5,720 nucleotides of DNA from assembly GCA_900555065.1 (NCBI GenBank), contig USJY01000108.1:1-5720 (forward strand), written 5' to 3'. A program made the translations under genes and the position numbers. The notes below the pieces were generated by a model. That model had not been told where the DNA came from. It did not search any database and was given only the letters and a program-made list of their open reading frames with translations. Each line of letters starts with the position of its first letter. Position 1 is the first letter of the stretch. The DNA is from an uncultured Eubacteriales bacterium (lineage in GTDB: Bacteria > Bacillota > Clostridia > Oscillospirales > UMGS1783). This document shows, in pieces, positions 1 through 4,931 of the stretch.

Positions 1-144
1 GAGACAAAATACCGCATACTCAGGCAACTGTATTACCAGCTGGAGGACTGGGAGATTATTGAAGAAAACAACATGAATCCGGAGACCTACTATATGCTTT
101 TAGAGGAGATACAGGAGGCCTTTGTGGAGTGGCAGACAATGTGA
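1..144 (+). CDS. C-terminal fragment of an unrecognised protein
   Basis: An open frame enters from the left edge and gives 47 residues before TGA at 142-144. The visible part is acidic and rich in aromatic residues (it contains LYYQLEDWEIIEENN, then ETYYMLLEEIQEAFVEW) and looks largely helical, with no membrane segment and no motif I recognise. It is about 44% GC, clearly lower than the GC-rich genes to its right, and it uses A/T-ending codons (aaa, ata, tta, att) that are scarcer there. The reading frame looks real because of this non-random amino acid make-up, but the start, the full length and the function lie outside the window. The different composition would fit an acquired segment, though 144 bases are too few to prove it. 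Confidence 0.6.
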   Translation, partial: ETKYRILRQLYYQLEDWEIIEENNMNPETYYMLLEEIQEAFVEWQTM

Positions 145-355
145 CTTTACTGCTCGCTCCGGTATAATCGCCGGCCGTTGCCTCCCTAGTCGACTGCTTT
201 GACGCTAAGGCCTCGGCGCACAGCCGAAAAAAACCTGTCTGTCGGAGCGCGCCGTATCCGAAAAAGGGAACGGCCGTTGATCACGACGCGGCGTCTATGG
301 GACGCGGATCGGGCTGAAAAGGGTGTCGGCGCCGGCCGAAAAGAGCTGCTGACAT
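145..355. other. Intergenic stretch with no convincing gene
   Basis: About 210 bases between the partial gene and the terminator hold no ORF with a believable start and ribosome site. Small structures are visible. A 7-base inverted repeat (CGCTCCG at 155-161, CGGAGCG at 243-249) encloses about 80 bases. A short hairpin (TCGGC 213-217, GCCGA 223-227) is followed by an A-run. A 9-base direct repeat CGGCCGTTG occurs at 172-180 and 271-279. CCGAAAA occurs three times (near 224, 258 and 336). A TATAAT at 163-168 has no acceptable -35 box 16-18 bases upstream. It could be a decayed gene, the edge of an inserted element, or a structured RNA; nothing decides between these. Confidence 0.4.
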
Positions 356-396
356 AAACAACTGCGCCTCAGCGTACTCCTGAGGCGCAGTTGTTT
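356..396. terminator. Bidirectional hairpin terminator
   Basis: A perfect 17-base-pair stem (356-372 with 380-396) closes a 7-base loop CGTACTC. The GC-rich core GCGCCTCAG is flanked by A residues on the left and T residues on the right, so either strand yields a stem followed by a U-rich tail (TTGTTTTGTTG on +, TTGTTTATG on -). It begins 15 bases past the stop of the minus-strand galactokinase-family gene and is most likely its terminator. It would also stop + strand transcripts coming from the left. Confidence 0.9.
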
Positions 397-411
397 TGTT
401 GTGCTGTTCCA

Positions 412-1683
412 TTATGGACCTGTCGGAAGTTCGATCCCGCCCGCACTGCGTACGCGGACCAGCTGACATGCGCCCGGGCCGAATACATGTTCGAGCGCGG
501 CGCGGTAACTGCCGAGCAGCTCGTCCGGGACAAATGCCTGTACCGTCCCGCCGAAGCCGCCGCCGTGAATGCGGCACGCGCCGCGCCCCTGCAGCGCAAG
601 TTTGCTGACCGCAAGCGCGACGGCCGCGGGCTGTTTTTCCCGCGCGCCGGCCGGGTATATGTTCTGTAACAGCGCGGCGCTGGATTCGCCGGAGTCGTTG
701 ACAAGGTCGAGAAACGTGTCGAACCTGCCCTGTTGCAGCGCCTGCCTTTCCTGTACGGCGCGCCGGGTCTCCTGCATGAAATGCAGGCCGCGCAACACTG
801 CGCGGTCGCCGCAGGCTTCGCGCAGGCGGGGCAGTTCCCGCATGAGTTCCTGCAGACTGGATTCGGAAAGCGTGTGTTTTCCCAGCTTTTCGGCCACGTC
901 GTTCATCTCGCGCCTGACCGCGGCGTACGCATCGGTCAGGTCGGCGTGGCTGCCCCGGGTGTCGACGATACACAGGCTGTGCCCGGTCGCGCCGAAGTCG
1001 AATTGGACCGGCTCGATCCGCAGTTCTCCGCCGCCGAAGTCAATGCCGACAAACCCGCCGACGGCGGCCGCCATCTGGTCCATAAGCCCCGAGGGCTTGC
1101 CGAAATATTCGTTTTCCGCATACTGGCCCGCCCGTGCGATCTCGGTAGCGGGCACGCGGCCGCCGTTGTACAGGCGGCTGAGGACCGTGCCCACGAGCAC
1201 GGAGAATGCCGCGGAAGAGGACAGGCCCGCGCCGCCCGTGACATTGGATGCGGTACACGCGCAAAAGCCGCCCACAGCGTACCCGCGCTTAGCAAAATAT
1301 GCGCAGACCCCGCGGACGAGCGCGTCTGCGCTCCCATGCTCCCGGCGTGCGGGCGACAGGTCGCACAGGTCGATGCGGTTCGGGGGATAGCCCGCCGAGC
1401 GGATTTCAATCGTCCCCCGCCGCGCGGCGGCGCAGGCGATTACATCGAGGTGGACGGCGGCGGCCAGCACGCAGCCGTTTTGGTGATCGGTGTGATTTCC
1501 GCCGATTTCAGTGCGGCCCGGCGCGGAGAACAGGCGCACGTCCGCTTCGCCGAACGCCCCTTGAAATGCAATAAGGTTCTGTATATAGCGCGTTCGCGCC
1601 GCGATGGGGTCCGGATACAGCATTGCAAAAACGCCGTCCAGTTTCCCGGACGCGATATACTCTATGAGATTAGGAATCTGCAT
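412..1683 (-). CDS. galK: Galactokinase-family GHMP sugar kinase
   Basis: Predicted cytoplasmic GHMP kinase of 423 residues that would phosphorylate a sugar, in galactokinases the C1-OH of galactose using ATP (Leloir pathway entry). The family's landmarks are present in order: substrate motif PGRTEIGGNHTDHQ (about residues 55-68), phosphate-binding loop VTGGAGLSSSAAF (148-160), GLMDQ with the likely catalytic base Asp202, and C-terminal motif RIHGGGFGG (371-379). The start is the ATG at 1681-1683, read in reverse, because AAGGGGG lies 8 bases upstream and family proteins begin near here; an in-frame ATG 20 codons earlier lies inside the promoter region and is rejected. Canonical galactokinases have GEHTDY; here it is GNHTDH, so the Glu that contacts the sugar is Asn. 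From memory, similar variants are common in clostridial proteins annotated as galactokinase. No galT or galE is in view, so galactose specificity is likely but not certain; the family call is firm. Confidence 0.88.
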   Translation of the reverse strand: MQIPNLIEYIASGKLDGVFAMLYPDPIAARTRYIQNLIAFQGAFGEADVRLFSAPGRTEIGGNHTDHQNGCVLAAAVHLDVIACAAARRGTIEIRSAGYPPNRIDLCDLSPARREHGSADALVRGVCAYFAKRGYAVGGFCACTASNVTGGAGLSSSAAFSVLVGTVLSRLYNGGRVPATEIARAGQYAENEYFGKPSGLMDQMAAAVGGFVGIDFGGGELRIEPVQFDFGATGHSLCIVDTRGSHADLTDAYAAVRREMNDVAEKLGKHTLSESSLQELMRELPRLREACGDRAVLRGLHFMQETRRAVQERQALQQGRFDTFLDLVNDSGESSAALLQNIYPAGAREKQPAAVALAVSKLALQGRGACRIHGGGFGGTVQAFVPDELLGSYRAALEHVFGPGACQLVRVRSAGGIELPTGP

Positions 1684-1711
1684 TGATATGACCCCCTTGT
1701 TTTTGTATAAT
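1683..1711 (+). promoter_or_regulatory. Strong sigma-A-type promoter for the cyclase operon
   Basis: TTGATA (1683-1688) and a consensus TATAAT (1706-1711) are separated by exactly 17 bases. Transcription should start near 1718, giving a leader of about 57 bases before the ATG at 1775. The -35 box overlaps the first base of the divergent galK start codon, and the -10 lies in that gene's leader, so the two promoters overlap and could compete. Confidence 0.75.
1692..1698 (-). promoter_or_regulatory. Ribosome binding site that sets the galK start
   Basis: On the minus strand the sequence AAGGGGG sits 8 bases before the ATG at 1683-1681. It fixes this as the start rather than the upstream in-frame ATG at 1743-1741, which would put the start codon inside the likely -35 region. 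Confidence 0.75.
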
Positions 1712-1713
1712 AT

Positions 1714-1743
1714 ATTGTAAACGCAACGGCAGGCCCAAAGCAA
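1714..1743 (-). promoter_or_regulatory. Probable promoter of the galactokinase-family gene
   Basis: On the minus strand, TTGCTT (1743-1738) and TACAAT (1719-1714) are separated by 18 bases and fit a sigma-A promoter. Transcription would begin near 1707, leaving a leader of about 24 bases that includes the AAGGGGG ribosome site. The AT-rich stretch contains other TATA-like hexamers, so the exact -10 is uncertain. Confidence 0.45.
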
Positions 1744-1755
1744 GTGATTTTGGGC
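1733..1755. promoter_or_regulatory. Inverted repeat, possible operator or leader hairpin
   Basis: GCCCAAA (1733-1739) is mirrored by TTTGGGC (1749-1755) around a 9-base centre. It lies in the transcribed leader of the cyclase operon and covers the proposed -35 box of the minus-strand promoter. It could be a repressor site for one or both promoters or a leader hairpin. There is no T-run after it, so it is not a normal terminator. Confidence 0.45.
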
Positions 1756-1774
1756 TGAATAGGGGGAAATACGT

Positions 1775-2416
1775 ATGAAATGGATCGACCTTGCGCACCT
1801 TCTGAACAGTGAAACGCCGCCCTATCCCGGCGATCCGCGACCAGTGCTGCGCCAGACGCGCATGCTTGAACGGGATGGATATAACGCGTATGAGCTGCAT
1901 ACCGGCCTGCACGCCGGCACGCATGTCGACCTGCCCATGCACCTGCTGGACGACCCGCGCACAGCCGACCGGTTCGCGCCGGAGCTGTTCTGCGGCCGCG
2001 GCAAGCTGCTGGACCTGCGCGGGCAGCGGGAGATCGGGTGGAGCGCGCGGTACGAAGATATTGTGGAAGCAGGGGATGTCGTGTTGCTATGGACCGGGTT
2101 TGACGCGCTGTTCCATAGCGCGCCGGACCGTTATTTTTCGGAGCATCCAGTGCTCACGCCGCAGTTTGCGCAGCAGCTTGCCATGCGCGGCGTAAAGATG
2201 CTGGGCATGGACTTTCCCTCGCCCGACCAGCCGCCCCACGCACTGCACAGGACGCTGCTGGGCGCGGGCGTCCTGCTGCTGGAAAACCTGACCGGCCTTC
2301 ATAAAATCGGCCGCGTAAGCGGGTTTGCCGTGCTCGCGCTGCCGCTGAAGCTCGCCGCCGAAGCAAGCCCGGTACGCGCTGTGGCAGTGCTGGACGAAAG
2401 CGGGGCGGACGCATGA
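1775..2416 (+). CDS. Cyclase / kynurenine-formamidase-like metal hydrolase
   Basis: Predicted 213-residue cytoplasmic hydrolase of the cyclase family (PF04199), whose best-known members are bacterial kynurenine formamidases that use divalent metal to hydrolyse N-formylkynurenine. The signature HxGTHxDxPxH is intact as HAGTHVDLPMH (residues 46-56), supplying metal-binding His and Asp. Further family features are YPGDP near the N-terminus (17-21), GMDFPSPD (144-151), HALHRTLL (155-162) and LLENL with the metal-site Glu170. Length is normal for the family. AGGGGGA at 1761-1767 lies 7 bases before the ATG. The gene is first in an operon and its stop overlaps the next start as ATGA, suggesting coupled translation. 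No tryptophan-degradation gene is in view, so the kynurenine substrate, and the symbol kynB, are not supported; another amide or lactone is equally possible. The family call is firm. Confidence 0.88.
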   Translation: MKWIDLAHLLNSETPPYPGDPRPVLRQTRMLERDGYNAYELHTGLHAGTHVDLPMHLLDDPRTADRFAPELFCGRGKLLDLRGQREIGWSARYEDIVEAGDVVLLWTGFDALFHSAPDRYFSEHPVLTPQFAQQLAMRGVKMLGMDFPSPDQPPHALHRTLLGAGVLLLENLTGLHKIGRVSGFAVLALPLKLAAEASPVRAVAVLDESGADA

Positions 2417-3315
2417 GCGCGCAGCTGCGTCCCGGGGACGCTGTGGGCGTGCTGGCCTGTTCCGATACAGTCGCCGGCGCGGACCGGCTGCGGGAATTCT
2501 GCGGCGCTTTGACCGGGATGGGCCTGCGTCCACGCCTTGCCGCCGCCCTGGAACGCTGGGTCTTGGCGGAATCCGACGGGGCGGCCAGCCTTCCGCCAGC
2601 CGTGGACGGTATACCCGGCGCGCCCGCGTCCGAACGGGTTGCCGCCCTAATGGAGTTTTACGCCGCCCCGGACGTACGCGCAATCTTCGACATATCGGGC
2701 GGCGACATTGCAAATGAGCTGCTCGGCCGGATCGACTATCCGTTTATTGCGGCGCATCCCAAGCCCCTGTTCGGGTACAGCGACCTGACCGCTGTGCTCA
2801 ATGCCGTCCACGTCCGTGCCGGCGCCCCGGCGGTTCTCTATCCCGCGCTTAACCTGGTCCGCCGCGACGGCGTGCGTCAGCGCGCGCTGTTTCAGGAAAC
2901 GGTTCTGGATCAAAAGGACGGGCTATTGCGCTTTCCATACGTATTGCTTGCCGGCGATGGGATGTCCGGCCCCGCCGTGGGCGGGAACCTGCGCTGCTTT
3001 CTGAAGCTCGCGGGGACGGGGTACATGCCGGACCTGCGCGGGAAGATCCTGGTTCTGGAAAGCCTGCACGGCACGCCGGCGCAGGTTCTCTCCGGATTCT
3101 GCCAGCTTGCGCAGCTGGGCGCGTTTGACGCCGTGGCCGGCGTGCTGCTCGGTACCTTTACTGCGCTCGGTCCGGGCCCGGAGCGCGTGTACAGCCTGCT
3201 CCGCCGCGCCCTTGCGGGCCGGGAGATTCCCGTCGCGGCGACGCCGCGGCTCGGCCACGGTGCGGATTCCCTTGCGCTTATCCTCGGCCGGGAATACGTG
3301 CTGAAGCGGGCGTAG
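2413..3315 (+). CDS. S66 LD-carboxypeptidase, MccF-like
   Basis: Predicted 300-residue serine peptidase of family S66. Members either trim the terminal D-Ala from peptidoglycan tetrapeptides during recycling (LdcA) or cleave microcin C-type peptide-nucleotides to give immunity (MccF). The expected catalytic triad is visible: Ser123 in LFGYSDLT, Glu216 in ILVLE and His282 in LGHGADS. The N-terminus RPGDAVGVLACSD matches the family opening, and DISGGDIANELL (93-104) resembles the GGD-N-E-L pattern of the MccF-like branch more than the RGG of typical LdcA. No signal peptide is seen, in keeping with a cytoplasmic enzyme. The ATG overlaps the upstream stop by four bases and no separate promoter is seen, so it is co-transcribed with the cyclase gene. 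At 300 residues it is of ordinary length for S66. Whether it acts on peptidoglycan or on a peptide antibiotic cannot be decided here. Confidence 0.87.
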   Translation: MSAQLRPGDAVGVLACSDTVAGADRLREFCGALTGMGLRPRLAAALERWVLAESDGAASLPPAVDGIPGAPASERVAALMEFYAAPDVRAIFDISGGDIANELLGRIDYPFIAAHPKPLFGYSDLTAVLNAVHVRAGAPAVLYPALNLVRRDGVRQRALFQETVLDQKDGLLRFPYVLLAGDGMSGPAVGGNLRCFLKLAGTGYMPDLRGKILVLESLHGTPAQVLSGFCQLAQLGAFDAVAGVLLGTFTALGPGPERVYSLLRRALAGREIPVAATPRLGHGADSLALILGREYVLKRA

Positions 3316-3333
3316 CCGCACATGCCGTGCCGG

Positions 3334-3358
3334 CCCCGCATAGACTGAAAGCGGGGTG
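3334..3358 (+). promoter_or_regulatory. Hairpin overlapping a ribosome binding site
   Basis: CCCCGC (3334-3339) can pair with GCGGGG (3351-3356) around an 11-base loop. The right arm contains most of the ribosome site GGGGTG (3353-3358) for the next gene, so the stem could hide that site. No T-run follows, which argues against a terminator. The ribosome site sits 6 bases before TTG at 3365 and favours that codon over the GTG at 3356, which would lie inside the site itself. Confidence 0.45.
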
Positions 3359-3364
3359 GTGTAT

Positions 3365-3907
3365 TTGAAAATCGTGGAATACAACCGGGAAAACGCAGTC
3401 AAATATGCAAAGAAATGGGCCAACGGCCGCAATCCGCTGTTTTACAATTTTACCGGCATCGGGGGCGACTGTACGAATTTCGTGTCCCAGTGCATCTATG
3501 CCGGCAGCTGCAAGATGAATTACACGCCGACGTTCGGCTGGTATTACGCCTCGCCGAACAATCGCGCGCCCGCATGGTCGGGCGTGCCGTATCTGTACAA
3601 CTTCATTGTCAACAACAACGCCGGCGCGGGCCCATTTGCCGCCGAGACGGGCGCGGACGGGCTGCTGCCCGGCGACTTTGTGCAGCTCGGCCGCGCATCG
3701 GGGCACTTTTATCACACGCTGCTCGTCACGTCGGTGGTCGGCGGCCGCTATTACGTCAGCACCCATACTTTCGACGCATTCGACCGCGCGCTTGACACCT
3801 ATATCTATGAGGCGATTCGGTATATCCACATCAAAGGCGTACGCGTCCCGGACGATTTTTCGCCCGGTTGCTTTGCCGCGCTGTACGAGGGGCGGAGAAT
3901 ACTTTAA
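3365..3907 (+). CDS. Amidase_6-like putative cysteine amidase
   Basis: Predicted protein of 180 residues resembling the putative amidase domain PF12671 (Amidase_6), a papain/NlpC-like group common in spore-forming Firmicutes whose substrates are mostly unproven. The opening YNRENAVKYAKKWA and the block GIGGDCTNFVSQCIYAG (31-47) are characteristic, with Cys36 the probable nucleophile. His117 (FYHTLLV) and the THTFD block (133-137) are the likely partners. LLPGDFVQL (100-108) is the usual strand before the catalytic His. No signal peptide, membrane segment or cell-wall-binding domain is seen, so this is a stand-alone domain, possibly acting inside the cell or forespore. The TTG start at 3365 fits the ribosome site GGGGTG; GTG codons at 3356 and 3359 are alternatives adding at most three residues. 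It follows the S66 peptidase gene by 49 bases and probably shares its transcript. Confidence 0.78.
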   Translation: MKIVEYNRENAVKYAKKWANGRNPLFYNFTGIGGDCTNFVSQCIYAGSCKMNYTPTFGWYYASPNNRAPAWSGVPYLYNFIVNNNAGAGPFAAETGADGLLPGDFVQLGRASGHFYHTLLVTSVVGGRYYVSTHTFDAFDRALDTYIYEAIRYIHIKGVRVPDDFSPGCFAALYEGRRIL

Positions 3908-3917
3908 CATTTGTACA

Positions 3918-3946
3918 TTGTATATCTGCGCTGTGCGTGATATAAT
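3918..3946 (+). promoter_or_regulatory. Sigma-A-type promoter for the esterase pair
   Basis: TTGTAT (3918-3923) and a consensus TATAAT (3941-3946) are separated by 17 bases in the only AT-rich part of the gap. Transcription should begin near 3953, about 46 bases before the esterase start. This marks a new transcription unit, although no terminator separates it from the upstream operon, so read-through is possible. Confidence 0.7.
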
Positions 3947-3958
3947 AAAAACAAACGG

Positions 3959-3974
3959 CCCGCCGCGCGGCGGG
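3959..3974. repeat. Perfect 16-base GC palindrome in the leader
   Basis: CCCGCCGCGCGGCGGG is a perfect palindrome beginning about 6 bases after the predicted transcription start. As RNA it forms a 6-base-pair GC stem with a GCGC loop. It could be a repressor site just downstream of the promoter or a 5' stabilising hairpin. The bases after it (GTACAACGACGG) have no T-run, so it is not a standard terminator. Confidence 0.5.
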
Positions 3975-3998
3975 TACAACGACGGAGACAGGTGAAAT

Positions 3999-4931
3999 AT
4001 GGCCATCCACAAGCTTGCGCGTATGGTGCTCAGGGCGCTGTCTTACCCGGATCTGGATGTGAAAAAGAACTACCGGCTCGAGCGCACGGTCAAAAAGGGA
4101 ATTAAGGCGCCGTTCAAGCCCATGTACCGGCTGTGGGACCATAAAGTGTATGTGGACGGCCGGCAGATCCTGGTGCGGATCTATCCGCCGGAGCAGGACG
4201 ACTGTACGGATACGCTGCTGTTTTTTCACGGCGGCGGCTGGGTTACCGAGAGCGTGGACACGTATAACGCCGTCTGCCATCAGCTCGCGGAGCATATGCG
4301 GTGTAAAGTCATTTCCGTAGAGTACCGGCTCGCGCCGGAACACCGGTTCCCGGACGGGCTGGAGGACTGCTACGCAGTCGCAAAAGCGCTTTTGCAGGAC
4401 TATGACGCATGGCGGGTATTCTTCCCCGGCAAGATTACGCTTATCGGCGACAGCGCGGGCGCAAACCTTGCTGCCGCCGTGTCGCTGCTGGCGCGCGATC
4501 GTGGCGAGTTTGCCGTTGCGCGCCAGATTCTGATATATCCCTCGACGTATAACGACCACAGCGAACACTCGCCGTTTGCGTCGGTGCGGGATAACGGCGC
4601 GGACTATCTGCTTACTTCGAAAAAGATACAGGACTATATGGAGCTCTATATACGCAGCGAGGCCGACCGCGAAAGCCCCTATTTCGCGCCGCTGCTCGCA
4701 GAAGACCTGAGCCGGCAGCCGAAAACGCTGATTCTGACGGCGCAGTACGATCCGCTGCGCGATGAGGGCGAGGAATACGGCCGCCGTCTTGCGCGCGCGG
4801 GCAACCGCGTGCGCGTGTACCGGATGAAGGACGCGCTGCACGGCTTTTTCAGCCTTGGCCCGGGGTTTGCCCATGTCAAGTGCGCATACCGGGCGATCCG
4901 GGCATTTTTGAATGAGGATGATGTCGCATGA
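3999..4931 (+). CDS. Alpha/beta-hydrolase-fold-3 esterase (HSL family)
   Basis: Predicted 310-residue carboxylesterase of the hormone-sensitive-lipase family (PF07859), hydrolysing short-chain acyl esters or acetyl groups on small molecules. The oxyanion-hole motif FFHGGGW (75-81) and the family block EYRLAPEHRFP (108-118) are intact. The nucleophile elbow is GDSAGAN with Ser152; Asp251 in QYDPLRDEG and His281 in LHGFF complete the triad. The first 65 or so residues form the usual N-terminal cap, which influences substrate choice. No signal peptide is apparent, so it is likely cytoplasmic. AGGTGA (3990-3995) lies close before the ATG at 3999, with GGAG at 3984-3987 as a second option. The stop overlaps the start of the following acyltransferase-like gene as ATGA, so the two are probably made together. 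The natural substrate is unknown, but the triad makes the enzyme class secure. Confidence 0.9.
   Translation: MAIHKLARMVLRALSYPDLDVKKNYRLERTVKKGIKAPFKPMYRLWDHKVYVDGRQILVRIYPPEQDDCTDTLLFFHGGGWVTESVDTYNAVCHQLAEHMRCKVISVEYRLAPEHRFPDGLEDCYAVAKALLQDYDAWRVFFPGKITLIGDSAGANLAAAVSLLARDRGEFAVARQILIYPSTYNDHSEHSPFASVRDNGADYLLTSKKIQDYMELYIRSEADRESPYFAPLLAEDLSRQPKTLILTAQYDPLRDEGEEYGRRLARAGNRVRVYRMKDALHGFFSLGPGFAHVKCAYRAIRAFLNEDDVA

Noticed and set aside
163..168. TATAAT as a promoter -10 in the left gap
   Set aside because: No TTGnnn-like -35 lies 16-18 bases upstream and no gene starts downstream on the + strand.
281..973. 230-residue minus-strand frame rich in Arg and Ala
   Set aside because: Overlaps the galactokinase-family gene out of frame, runs through the terminator hairpin, and has the low-complexity Arg/Ala/Pro make-up of a wrong frame.
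733..1686. 317-residue open frame on the + strand across the galactokinase-family gene
   Set aside because: It lies opposite a gene with full GHMP motifs, lacks any recognisable domain, and is the long open antisense frame expected in GC-rich DNA.
1741..1743. Upstream ATG giving a 443-residue galactokinase-family protein
   Set aside because: It has no ribosome site, would lie in the promoter, and adds 20 residues not typical of the family; the ATG at 1683 has AAGGGGG at good spacing.
2087..2713. 208-residue minus-strand frame across the cyclase/S66 junction
   Set aside because: Spans two well-supported genes and has an Arg/Pro-rich composition typical of a shadow frame.
3959..3974. Palindrome as terminator of the upstream operon
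   Set aside because: No T-run follows and it lies downstream of a good promoter for the next gene.
3278..4012. 244-residue minus-strand frame opposite the Amidase_6-like gene
   Set aside because: Crosses an intergenic promoter and two gene ends, and shows no domain; the + strand protein has clear family motifs.
3831..4874. 347-residue minus-strand frame opposite the esterase gene
   Set aside because: Longer than the esterase frame but has no family motif and spans the promoter and palindrome at 3918-3974; the esterase has a full catalytic triad.
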